A stretch of 16,616 nucleotides of DNA from Actinomycetales bacterium. GTDB taxonomy: Bacteria > Actinomycetota > Actinomycetes > Actinomycetales > Cellulomonadaceae. The translations under genes were made by a program, and so were the position numbers. Positions within the stretch are counted from its first letter, which is position 1. Every line of letters starts with the position of its first letter. The notes beneath the pieces are model-generated. The model did no database searches. It saw only the letters and a list, made by a program, of their open reading frames with translations, and had not been told where the DNA came from. Of the stretch, positions 1 to 7,681 are shown piece after piece. The stretch spans positions 1 to 16,616 of the forward strand of contig JAAZAC010000132.1 in the NCBI GenBank assembly GCA_012514545.1. Reading direction: 5' to 3'.

Positions 1-3000
1 GTCGCAGGCGGCACGGCCGGCGGCCGGACGCCGGGCGGGTGCGCGGCGCCCGCAGCGGTCCGCGGCGCGGGCGCCGACGGCGGGGTGCCGGGCCGCGCGG
101 TCGGCGTCCCGATGGCCTGTCGGACGGACTGGCGCTGCACGGTGGCCGCCGGCGACCCGGCGGCCGGACGGGTCGCGGCACCGGCCACCGCGCCGGCCGC
201 AGCGCCGCCCGCCGCGGCCCCCGCGACGGTCCCCAGGGTCGACGCGCCGCCGCCCCCGGCACCGAGCCCGTCGCCACCGGGCCCACCAGGCCCACCGGGC
301 CGGCCGTCCCCGTCCCACGGCCCGGAGGGCAGCGTGACGTGCCGGGTGGTGGCGTCGAGCGCGTCGTAGATCGCGGCCCCGTCGACGGCGACCCACGGCT
401 CGAGCTCGCGGACGAGCTCGCCGGGGCTGTGCGGCCCGTCGTCGTGCGGGCCGAGGGTGACGGCGCAGAGGGTGTCCAGGTCGTTGGGCACCGCGGGGCT
501 GAGCTCCGCGGGCGGCACGGGCGTGCCCTCGACCGAGGGCGCGTGCGGCGGACCGCTCACGGGCACGGTGCCGGGCGCCGTCGGCCAGCGCCCGGTGAGG
601 GCGAGGTAGAGCAGGGAGACGAGGCCGACGGTGTCGGCCCGCGACGTCGTCTTCGCGTCGCCGTGGGAGTTGCCGAACAGTTCGCCGTCCATCGCGAGGC
701 CGGAGACGAGGATCCCGCCGTCGGGGGTCACGTGCACGGCGGCCGGCCGCAGGGCGAGGTGGTGCACGCCGCGCCGGCGGGCCACCTCGAGCGCCGCGGC
801 GGCCTCGCCGACGACGGCGCGCGCCTGGTCCGCGGGCAGCGGCCCGTTGGCGGTGAGCTGGGCGAGGTCCTGCCCGACGACGGGCTCGGTCACCACGTAC
901 GCGATCCCCTCGTGGTCGCCGACGTCGAGCACGCGCAGCAGCCGCGGGTCGGAGACCAGGGCGGCCCGCCGGGCGGCGTCCTGCGCGCGTCCGACGACGT
1001 CGCCGCCGACGGTGAGGATGACGGCGCGCACCGGTCGGTCGAGGATCTGGTCGCGCGCGGTCCAGGTCTCGGCGCCCGGCAGGTCGCTGGCCACCGGCTG
1101 GTGCAGCCGGTAGCGCCCGGCGAGCAGGGTCCCGCGCCCGATCACGGCGTCCAGACGATCACCTCCGCGGTCGTGCCCGTGGTCGGGCGTCCACACGTCC
1201 CCGGCCCGCGCCGACGCGGCGTACGGCCCGGCCGCCGCGACGGGGGCCGCGACCCCGGTCGCACCGACGGTGCCGATGACGCCGGTCGCGCCGACGGCGC
1301 CCATCGTGCCGGTCGCCGCCGCCCCCTCGGCGTCGACGGTGCCGACGGTGCCGACGGCGGCCGACGCCGCCGCAGGTCCTGGGGTCCTCATGCTACGGCC
1401 GAGGCGCCCGACCAGGGGGCGCAGGAAGTCGTCGAGCTCGGTGACGCCCAGCCGGCGCAGCAGGAACGCGTACAGGACGAGCATGAGCCCGCCGACGACG
1501 ACGCACGCGAGGACGGCCTTCGGCCACGACGCCGCGGCGAGGTTGCCGAACACGCGGCTGACCAGCCACCCGGTGCCGGTCGCGACGGCGGCCGCGAGCC
1601 CGGCCCGCACGTGCAGCCGGACGATCCGGCTGAGGCCGCCGCCGAGCCGCCGCCACACCTGCGCCCCGCCCCAGACGGCGCCGACGACGTACGACGCCGC
1701 GATCCCGCCCGCTGACCACGCCACCCAGTGCTGCGGCGGCGCGACGAGCCAGCCGAGCACCGCGCCCGCGACGACCACGCCGGCCATGACGACCTGGATG
1801 CGGAAGAGGCCCTTGGCGTCCTCGTACGCGTAGAACACCCGCTGGCACAGCGCCCACGCGCCCACGGCGGCGAGGCCGCACATGAACGCCACGATGATCG
1901 GCGCCATCGAGGTCGCGTCGGCCTCCGTGGTGCTCGGGTACAGCGCGCGGACGAGCGGCACGGCGAGCACCGCGAGCCCGGGGGCTGCGAAGAGCGTGAA
2001 GACCGCGATCGTGCGCAGGCCCTGCGAGAAGTCGGCGCGGACGGCGCGGGTCTCGCGCGCGGCGGCGTGGTCGGACAGCCGCGTGAACAGCGCGGTGATG
2101 AGCGAGACCGTGACGAGCGAGTGCGGCAGCATGAAGATGCCGAAGGCCTGGTTGTAGGCGTTGTTGCCCGCGACGCCGGGGACCTGGGTCGCCGACGCGG
2201 CGGCGGCGACGCGCATGACGACGAGCACGCCGACCTGCCCGACGGCGAGCGCGGCGAACGTCCACCCGGCCACCCGGCCCGCGGTGCCCAGCCCCGCGCC
2301 GCGCCACCTGCCGCGCGGCCGGTAGCGGAAGCCGATGCGGCGCAGCGGCAGCACGAGCACCGCGGCCTGCACGACGACGCCGAGCGTCGCCGAGCCCGCC
2401 AGCAGGGCCACCCGACCGCCGTCCCACACGGACAGGTCGTCGCCGGTGCCGGGCTGGTAGGTGCCGAAGACGACGAGGAACGCGATGAGGCCGGCGATCG
2501 CGACGACGTTGTTCGCGACGGGCGCCCACATGTACGGCCCGAACACGGCCCGCGCGTTGAGGACCTGCCCGAGCATCGTGTACGCGCCGTAGAAGAAGAT
2601 CTGCGGCATGCACCAGAGGGCGAACATCGTCGCGAGGCCCGCCTGCTCGGCGTCGGAGACCAGGAGGCGGATGACGAGGGGCGACGCGAGCGTGAGGACG
2701 AGCGTCGCCGCGCCCATGACGACGAACGACAGGGTGAGCAGCCGGTCGACGTACTCCTGCCCGTTCTTCGAGCGGTAGGCCCGGACGACCTGCGGCACGA
2801 GCACGGCGTTGACCACGCCGCCCGCGAGGAGCATGTAGAAGACGTTGGGCAGCCAGTTCGCGACGGCGAACGCGTCCGCGGCGAGCGACTCGGTCAGGCC
2901 GACGGCGAAGAGCAGCAGCGCGTTGCGGACCAGCCCGAGGACGCGGCTGACCGCGGTCCCGCTCGCCATGACGGCGGTGCTGCGGGACAGGCCGGCGCCG

Positions 3001-3020
3001 CCGGTGGGCTCCTCGCTCAC
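1..3020 (-). CDS. murJ: MurJ lipid II flippase fused to a C-terminal pseudokinase domain (partial, cut by left edge)
   Basis: Integral membrane flippase that moves lipid-linked peptidoglycan precursor across the membrane. About 1,006 residues are visible; the C-terminus lies beyond the window. Residues 1-530 are a MurJ/MviN core with many hydrophobic helices and the motif NVFYMLLAGGVVNAVLVPQ near residues 57-75. A Gly/Thr/Val/Ala-repeat linker (about 550-590) leads to a Ser/Thr-kinase-like domain (about 625-880), followed by a Gly/Pro/Ala-rich stretch that runs off the edge. The kinase fold lacks catalytic residues: the HRDLKPxN region reads HLALRPAAV and the DFG position reads SGL. The known mycobacterial MviN has the same layout, with a pseudokinase that binds an FHA protein, then a TM helix and an extracellular domain; those last parts are expected outside this window. 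The GTG start overlaps the upstream TGA by 4 bp (GTGA), indicating translational coupling. No stop was found in this frame to the window edge. Confidence 0.94.
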   Translation of the reverse strand, partial: MSEEPTGGAGLSRSTAVMASGTAVSRVLGLVRNALLLFAVGLTESLAADAFAVANWLPNVFYMLLAGGVVNAVLVPQVVRAYRSKNGQEYVDRLLTLSFVVMGAATLVLTLASPLVIRLLVSDAEQAGLATMFALWCMPQIFFYGAYTMLGQVLNARAVFGPYMWAPVANNVVAIAGLIAFLVVFGTYQPGTGDDLSVWDGGRVALLAGSATLGVVVQAAVLVLPLRRIGFRYRPRGRWRGAGLGTAGRVAGWTFAALAVGQVGVLVVMRVAAAASATQVPGVAGNNAYNQAFGIFMLPHSLVTVSLITALFTRLSDHAAARETRAVRADFSQGLRTIAVFTLFAAPGLAVLAVPLVRALYPSTTEADATSMAPIIVAFMCGLAAVGAWALCQRVFYAYEDAKGLFRIQVVMAGVVVAGAVLGWLVAPPQHWVAWSAGGIAASYVVGAVWGGAQVWRRLGGGLSRIVRLHVRAGLAAAVATGTGWLVSRVFGNLAAASWPKAVLACVVVGGLMLVLYAFLLRRLGVTELDDFLRPLVGRLGRSMRTPGPAAASAAVGTVGTVDAEGAAATGTMGAVGATGVIGTVGATGVAAPVAAAGPYAASARAGDVWTPDHGHDRGGDRLDAVIGRGTLLAGRYRLHQPVASDLPGAETWTARDQILDRPVRAVILTVGGDVVGRAQDAARRAALVSDPRLLRVLDVGDHEGIAYVVTEPVVGQDLAQLTANGPLPADQARAVVGEAAAALEVARRRGVHHLALRPAAVHVTPDGGILVSGLAMDGELFGNSHGDAKTTSRADTVGLVSLLYLALTGRWPTAPGTVPVSGPPHAPSVEGTPVPPAELSPAVPNDLDTLCAVTLGPHDDGPHSPGELVRELEPWVAVDGAAIYDALDATTRHVTLPSGPWDGDGRPGGPGGPGGDGLGAGGGGASTLGTVAGAAAGGAAAGAVAGAATRPAAGSPAATVQRQSVRQAIGTPTARPGTPPSAPAPRTAAGAAHPPGVRPPAVPPA
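1259..1370 (-). repeat. Low-complexity GTVGATG-type repeats in the MurJ-pseudokinase linker
   Basis: Irregular repeats of gccgacggtgccgacg and variants encode a run of GTVGTV, GAVGATGV and GTVGATGV units. They sit between the last MurJ helix and the kinase-like domain and probably form a flexible cytoplasmic tether. Copies are imperfect and in frame. Confidence 0.7.
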
Positions 3021-5398
3021 GACCTGGCCTCCACGTCCGTCACGCCGACGTCCCCGGCCGCCGCGTCCCCGGTGCGCTCGTCGCCGGTGCGCTCGTCGCC
3101 GGCCTGCGCGCCGCCGGCCGCCGCGTCCCCGCCGGCCTCGTCCCCCGCCGCCGTCTCCGGCGAGAGCGCGTCGGGCCCGGCCGCGGGAGCGGGGGCCGCG
3201 CGTCGGGCCGTGCGGCCGCGCCGGACCGTCCGGACGAGGCCGACCACGAGCATGACGGCGAGCAGGCCGCCGATGATCGCCGCCCCGATGCCCTCCCACT
3301 CGGCGCGGACGCGCACGGGGAAGGTGGCGTCGTCGTCGACGAGGGTGCCGCCCGGGGTGCGCACCTCGACGGTGACGCGCACGTCGGCACTCTGCACCGC
3401 GTGCACGGGGATCTGCACGAGCGCGTCGCCCTGTGCGGGGATGGTCACGGGGATCGTCTCGTCGACGCGCAGCCGCGGGTCGCTGGGTCGCAGCCCGACG
3501 ACGACGTCCACGTCCCAGGGCAGGTCGTTCGTCACGCGCAGGGTCAGGTCGCCCGAGCGGGAGATGAGGTTGACGATCTCGGTGGGCGCCTGGGCGCGCA
3601 CGCCCGCGGCGAGGGCGGCGGTGAGGTCGCGGGAGGCGTCGAGGAGGGCGTCGCGCCCGTCGACGTCCTGCCGCCACGCGACGGCCAGCGGGGCGAGCAG
3701 CTCGAGCTCGGCGTCGCCGACGACGGCGTCCGGGTCGGCGACCATCTCGGCGAGGTCCCGGCGGCGGTCCACGGCCTGGCGGATGCCGGCGACGGTGCCC
3801 GCGCGGATCTCGGCGTCGCGGACCTCGCGGTCGGGCAGCGTGCCGCGGTCGATGCCCGGGTCGGCGAGGCCGATGAGCGCCGCGACGGGCTGCAGCCGCA
3901 CCCACGGCACGGCCTCGAGCGCGTCGAGCTGCGCGGAGACCACCTCCGGGTCGGGCGCCCAGTCGCGCGGCAGCGTGACGAGGACGTGCCGGCTGTCGTT
4001 GGGCCGCTCACGCGTGATGACGGCGAGCTCGGCGAGGAGGTCCTGGGCCGCCGTGGCGGGGGTGAGCGTGCCCGACGGCGGCGCCCCCTGTCCGAGGGGC
4101 AGGCCGTCCGGGCCCACCTCCCCGTCCTCGGCGTCGGGGTCGGGCAGCGCGCCGACCCACCCCGTCCGGAGTGCCGCGGAGAGCCGCTCGTCGGGGACCA
4201 GGGTGGTGACGTCCCGGCCCTGCGCGGCGAGGGTCGTGTGCCCGCTCGGCGTGTAGGTGAGGACGGCGGGCGGGGGCAGCTCGCCGGGCCCGACGACGAG
4301 CGCCAGGTTCCCGGTGGTGGCGGCGAGGGCGGCGGTGGCCAGGTCGGGCCGGTCGTCGGCGGGCCACGCGAGGCGCACCCGCGCGGCGTCGGGCAGCCCG
4401 GCGACGCGCGCGGCCCGCTCGCCGCGGCGCACGGCGGCCGTGAGGAGCGGGCCCTCCTCGGCGTGGGCGAGCGCCGCCAGGTCGGGGTCGAGGTACGGCA
4501 GCAGCTGGACCTCGCGGTCGGTGAGCGCGTCCGCGACCCGCGCGGCCCACTCCTGCGACGAGGCGCCGGCCGTCGCGGCGGCCTCGAGCAGCCACGGGTC
4601 GAGCACCCACGTCACCGCGGGGTGGTCCGCGGTGGCCTCGAGGACGGCGGCGAGGCGGCCGTCGTCGGCGGTCGCGGCGTCGAGGCGGGCGGGCCACGCC
4701 GCGCCGGCCGGGTCGACGGCCGGCCCGACGACGGGTGCGAGCACGCTCACGTGCGTGGGGTTGACCTGCTGCTCGGGGAACCACACGACGAACGTGCGGG
4801 CGACGCCCAGGCGGCGGCGCGCGGCGTCGTCCAGGTCGACGACGGTGACCGCGAGACCCCGCGCGCCCCAGGCGGTCGTCCGGCGGGACAGCCGGACGTC
4901 CTCGGCGGGCACGACGACGCGGGTGGTGACGGACGCCCCGGGCGGGAGCGGCTCGGTCAGGTCGACGACCGCGACCACGGTGCCGACGCGGCCCTCGTCG
5001 CCCGCGCGGCGCCACCGGTCGAGCGAGGAGCGGCTGATGAAGGAGGACCGGTCGAGGGACACGGCCACGCGGGGGCGCGTCACCGGGGCGTCGCCGGCGT
5101 TGCGGAGCGTGACGGCGACCGTGAGGTCCTGGCCGGGCGCGAGGACGCCGGGGCTCACCTCGGTGAGGGCCACCTCGAGGGGGAGGGCATCGTCGTCGAC
5201 GGCGGCGGGACGGGGCGCCGCGGCGGGACGGGGCGCCGCCGCGGGCCGGGTGGCGGGCTGGGCGGCGGAGGGCGCGGCGTCGGGCACCGCCGCCGCAGGG
5301 GCACCGGCCGCGGGCAGCGCGAGGGCGCCGGCCGCGATCTGCGCGCCGACGAGAGCGGCGAGGAGGGAGCCGAGCGCCGTCCCGGCGCGGCGGGTCAT
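3017..5398 (-). CDS. DUF6049-type secreted, membrane-anchored protein
   Basis: A 793-residue protein of unknown molecular function encoded next to murJ, as Rv3909 is in mycobacteria. The N-terminus looks like a signal peptide (two Arg, then a long Ala/Leu/Gly hydrophobic run to about residue 33). A Pro/Ala linker follows, then a beta-rich CARDB-like segment (PLEVALTEVSPGVLAPGQDL and onward), a long central region, and one C-terminal TM helix (about 704-722) with Arg-rich cytoplasmic flank. The last 64 residues form an acidic, low-complexity tail with the repeat GDERTGDERTGD. The ATG start overlaps the NUDIX stop (ATGA) and the stop overlaps the murJ start (GTGA). Most of the protein therefore faces outside, and its place beside MurJ suggests a cell-envelope role. 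The family name is from recognition of the neighbourhood and architecture, not from a search. An open frame continues upstream to 7288 but runs antisense through two real genes. Confidence 0.88.
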   Translation of the reverse strand: MTRRAGTALGSLLAALVGAQIAAGALALPAAGAPAAAVPDAAPSAAQPATRPAAAPRPAAAPRPAAVDDDALPLEVALTEVSPGVLAPGQDLTVAVTLRNAGDAPVTRPRVAVSLDRSSFISRSSLDRWRRAGDEGRVGTVVAVVDLTEPLPPGASVTTRVVVPAEDVRLSRRTTAWGARGLAVTVVDLDDAARRRLGVARTFVVWFPEQQVNPTHVSVLAPVVGPAVDPAGAAWPARLDAATADDGRLAAVLEATADHPAVTWVLDPWLLEAAATAGASSQEWAARVADALTDREVQLLPYLDPDLAALAHAEEGPLLTAAVRRGERAARVAGLPDAARVRLAWPADDRPDLATAALAATTGNLALVVGPGELPPPAVLTYTPSGHTTLAAQGRDVTTLVPDERLSAALRTGWVGALPDPDAEDGEVGPDGLPLGQGAPPSGTLTPATAAQDLLAELAVITRERPNDSRHVLVTLPRDWAPDPEVVSAQLDALEAVPWVRLQPVAALIGLADPGIDRGTLPDREVRDAEIRAGTVAGIRQAVDRRRDLAEMVADPDAVVGDAELELLAPLAVAWRQDVDGRDALLDASRDLTAALAAGVRAQAPTEIVNLISRSGDLTLRVTNDLPWDVDVVVGLRPSDPRLRVDETIPVTIPAQGDALVQIPVHAVQSADVRVTVEVRTPGGTLVDDDATFPVRVRAEWEGIGAAIIGGLLAVMLVVGLVRTVRRGRTARRAAPAPAAGPDALSPETAAGDEAGGDAAAGGAQAGDERTGDERTGDAAAGDVGVTDVEARS
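3070..3099 (-). repeat. 15-bp tandem duplication in the DUF6049 tail
   Basis: Two identical copies of cggtgcgctcgtcgc (plus-strand reading) encode the repeated GDERT units of the acidic cytoplasmic tail. The surrounding tail keeps a looser GD-xxx-G rhythm, so this looks like slippage expansion in a disordered segment. Confidence 0.85.
5204..5239 (-). repeat. 18-bp tandem duplication in the DUF6049 N-terminal linker
   Basis: Two identical 18-bp copies (positions 5204-5221 and 5222-5239, unit ggcgggacggggcgccgc) encode a repeated PAAAPR unit just after the signal peptide. This is a flexible Pro/Ala linker between the membrane and the first folded domain. Confidence 0.85.
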
Positions 5399-5958
5399 CC
5401 GCGGGCGGCGAGCACCGCGCGGGCGGTCACGGCCAGGCGGCGCTCGTTCGGGTAGGCGAGGCGGTCGGGCAGGTCGGTCATCGCCACCCACGCGACCTCC
5501 TCCGCCTCTCCGTCGGGGTCGCCGGCCACCGTGAGCTCGCCCCCGGTGGCCCGCAGGAGGAAGTGGTGGACCACCTTGTGGATCCGTCGGTCGTCGCCCG
5601 TGAACCAGTAGTCGATGACGCCGAGCGCGCCGATGATGTGGCCCCGGATGCCGGTCTCCTCCGCGATCTCGCGGACGGCGGCCTCCTCGGCGGTCTCCTC
5701 GCCCTCGAGGTGGCCCTTCGGCAGGCACCACTCGAGGCGGCCGCCGCGGTTGCGGCGCGCGATGACGGCGGCGTGCGGCGCCCGGTGCGCGTCGAGGTCG
5801 ATTGAGACGACGAGCCCGCCCGCGGACACCTCCTCGACCACGGGAAGCGTGCGCGGCCGTCGCACGGGCGCGGGCTGGGGCCGCGCCAGGTGCAGGGCGT
5901 GCCCCCCCGGCGGCGTGGGCACCCGCCCGCGTCGCGGCTGCGGCATGACGCTCGCCAT
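5395..5958 (-). CDS. NUDIX hydrolase (MutT4-like)
   Basis: A 187-residue NUDIX-fold pyrophosphohydrolase, expected to cleave a nucleoside diphosphate linked to another moiety; the substrate is not visible. The NUDIX box is complete at residues 82-104, fitting G-x5-E-x7-R-E-U-x-E-E-x-G-U (GHLEGEE followed by REIAEETGI), and is preceded by LEWCLPKG. A basic, Pro-rich N-terminal extension of about 40 residues precedes the domain. It corresponds by position to Rv3908 (mutT4) of M. tuberculosis, where the neighbours are the same. The ATG at 5958 is the first in-frame start after a TACAGT -10-like box 6 nt upstream, which suggests a leaderless transcript. The stop overlaps the start of the DUF6049 gene by 4 bp, so the two and murJ probably form one operon. 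Confidence 0.95.
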   Translation of the reverse strand: MASVMPQPRRGRVPTPPGGHALHLARPQPAPVRRPRTLPVVEEVSAGGLVVSIDLDAHRAPHAAVIARRNRGGRLEWCLPKGHLEGEETAEEAAVREIAEETGIRGHIIGALGVIDYWFTGDDRRIHKVVHHFLLRATGGELTVAGDPDGEAEEVAWVAMTDLPDRLAYPNERRLAVTARAVLAARG

Positions 5959-5964
5959 GCCGAC

Positions 5965-5970
5965 ACTGTA
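5965..5970 (-). promoter_or_regulatory. Candidate -10 element for a leaderless NUDIX-DUF6049-murJ transcript
   Basis: On the minus strand TACAGT lies exactly 6 nt before the ATG at 5958, the spacing expected if transcription starts at the first base of the start codon. There is no Shine-Dalgarno in that gap. A clear -35 box was not found. Leaderless mRNAs of this TAnnnT type are common in actinobacteria. Confidence 0.5.
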
Positions 5971-5998
5971 ACGATCCCATCTGGCACGCTGGGGAACC

Positions 5999-7591
5999 GT
6001 GCCGCCCACGCCCCGCCCCGCCGAGACCGGCCTCACGCCGGCCGCCCTGCAGCGCCGCGCCGCCGCCGTCCTCGCGGAGATGGCGCCGGCGGCGGTCGAG
6101 CTGGGCGAGCTCTTCGCCGCCGCGGGCCACGAGCTCGCGCTCGTCGGGGGGCCCGTGCGCGACGCGTTCCTCGGCCGCGGCAGCACGGACCTCGACTTCG
6201 CGACGTCGGCCCGGCCCGACGAGACGGAGGCGATCCTCGCGCGCTGGGCCGACGCGCACTGGGACATCGGCCGCGACTTCGGCACCATCGGCGCCCGGCG
6301 GTTCGGGCGGCGCACGGACGCCGGGGAGACCCCCGACGTCGTCGTCGAGGTGACGACGTACCGCACCGACGCGTACGACCCGTCGTCGCGCAAGCCGCAG
6401 GTGGAGTTCGGGGACACGCTCGAGGGCGACCTCTCCCGGCGCGACTTCACCGTCAACGCCATGGCGGTGCGGCTGCCGTCCCTGACGTTCGTGGACCCGT
6501 TCGGCGGGCTCGCCGACCTCGCGGCGCGGCGCCTGCGCACGCCGGTGGGCGCGGAGCAGTCGTTCGACGACGACCCGCTGCGGATGATGCGCGCCGCCCG
6601 GTTCGCGGCGCAGCTGGGCTTCGACCTGGACGACGACGTCCGCGCGGCGATGACCGCGATGGCGGAGCGGATCACGATCGTGTCCGCGGAGCGCGTGCGG
6701 GACGAGCTGACGAAGCTCGTCCTCGCGCCGGACCCGCGGCCGGGCCTCGAGGCTCTCGTGGACACGGGCCTCGCGGACCACGTGCTGCCCGAGCTGCCGG
6801 CGCTGCGGCTGGAGATCGACGAGCACCACCGGCACAAGGACGTCTACCAGCACTCGCTCACGGTGCTCGAGCAGGCGATCGCGCTGGAGACCGGCACGCA
6901 CGAGCACCCGACGGGTCCCGTGCCCGGCCCGGACCTCGTGCTGCGGCTGGCCGCCCTGCTGCACGACGTCGGCAAGCCGGCGACCCGGCGGTTCGAGCCG
7001 GGCGGCGGGGTGAGCTTCCACCACCACGAGGTGGTGGGCGCCAAGCTCGTGGCCCGGCGCCTCAAGGCGCTGCGGTTCGACAAGGAGACGGTGCAGGCGG
7101 TGGCACGGCTGACCGAGCTGCACCTGCGGTTCCACGGGTACGGCGAGGGGCAGTGGACCGACTCGGCCGTGCGCCGGTACGTCACCGACGCCGGGCCGTT
7201 GCTCGAGCGCCTGCACCGGCTGACCCGGTCCGACTGCACCACCCGCAACCGCCGCAAGGCGGAGCGGCTGCGCCGCGCGTACGACCACCTCGAGCAGCGG
7301 ATCGCGCAGCTGCGCGAGGCCGAGGAGCTCGCCGCGATCCGGCCCGACATCGACGGCACGCGGATCATGGCGGTGCTCGGCATCGGGCCGGGGCCGGAGG
7401 TCGGCGAGGCGTACCGGTTCCTCCTGGAGCGGCGCATGGAGCTGGGCCCGCGGCCCCCCGAGGAGGCCGAGGCCGCGCTGCTCGAGTGGTGGGCACAGCG
7501 GCAGGCGGGGACGGCGCCCGACGGTGGAGCGCCCGACGGTGGAGGGCCCGACGGCGGGGCGCCCGACGGCGGAGCCGGCGCCCCCGCCTGA
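5999..7591 (+). CDS. cca: CCA tRNA nucleotidyltransferase
   Basis: A 530-residue class II CCA-adding enzyme that builds or repairs the 3'-CCA end of tRNAs from CTP and ATP. The head domain shows LVGGPVRDAFLGRGSTDLDF: the GG motif at 50-51, RD at 54-55 and the metal-binding DxD at 64-66. The conserved RRDFTVNAM motif is at about 147-155, and the ERVRDELTKL region follows near 231-240. A C-terminal HD domain has ALLHDVGKP with His322-Asp323, typical of the actinobacterial form. The tail ends in four PDGG repeats with no expected function. The start is GTG at 5999, the first in the frame, with only a weak GGGG upstream; it is divergent from the NUDIX gene with 40 bp between. This matches pcnA/Rv3907c beside mutT4 in M. 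tuberculosis. It is a housekeeping gene and not part of the sugar cluster that follows. Confidence 0.97.
   Translation: MPPTPRPAETGLTPAALQRRAAAVLAEMAPAAVELGELFAAAGHELALVGGPVRDAFLGRGSTDLDFATSARPDETEAILARWADAHWDIGRDFGTIGARRFGRRTDAGETPDVVVEVTTYRTDAYDPSSRKPQVEFGDTLEGDLSRRDFTVNAMAVRLPSLTFVDPFGGLADLAARRLRTPVGAEQSFDDDPLRMMRAARFAAQLGFDLDDDVRAAMTAMAERITIVSAERVRDELTKLVLAPDPRPGLEALVDTGLADHVLPELPALRLEIDEHHRHKDVYQHSLTVLEQAIALETGTHEHPTGPVPGPDLVLRLAALLHDVGKPATRRFEPGGGVSFHHHEVVGAKLVARRLKALRFDKETVQAVARLTELHLRFHGYGEGQWTDSAVRRYVTDAGPLLERLHRLTRSDCTTRNRRKAERLRRAYDHLEQRIAQLREAEELAAIRPDIDGTRIMAVLGIGPGPEVGEAYRFLLERRMELGPRPPEEAEAALLEWWAQRQAGTAPDGGAPDGGGPDGGAPDGGAGAPA
7516..7575 (+). repeat. Four 15-bp tandem repeats in the 3' end of the CCA-enzyme gene
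   Basis: Units at 7516-7530, 7531-7545, 7546-7560 and 7561-7575 all follow gcccgacgg(t/c)gg(a/g)g(c/g). They encode successive Ala/Gly-PDGG units of the disordered C-terminus. The repeats are in frame, at the very end of the gene, and differ at only three positions. Confidence 0.9.
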
Positions 7592-7681
7592 TGCGGCTCC
7601 GGTCGATCCACCCGCGGTACCTGGACCCGATCGGCCTCGTCGCCTGCTCCCGGCGCCCTTCGGCCTGGCCCGCCTGCGCGA

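Noticed and set aside
1393..2613. Minus-strand open frame within murJ
   Set aside because: It is the wrong frame of the MurJ coding region; the true frame reads through with MurJ helices and into the pseudokinase.
39..5455. Long plus-strand open frames (39-1715, 1728-4256, 3401-5455) opposite murJ and the DUF6049 gene
   Set aside because: Their translations are Arg/Ala/Gly/Asp-rich without domains and they lie antisense to clear genes; they arise from high-GC codon bias.
5399..7288. Upstream extension of the DUF6049 frame to 7288
   Set aside because: It would run antisense across the CCA enzyme and through the NUDIX gene; the ATG at 5398 overlaps the NUDIX stop and begins a clear signal peptide.
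7516..7575. Short repeat array as CRISPR-like
   Set aside because: The units are 15 bp, contiguous, without spacers, and in frame with a coding sequence.
7592..7681. Terminator between the convergent CCA-enzyme and epimerase genes
   Set aside because: Only the short palindrome CCGATCGG and scattered GGCC words were seen, with no convincing stem-loop or T-tract.
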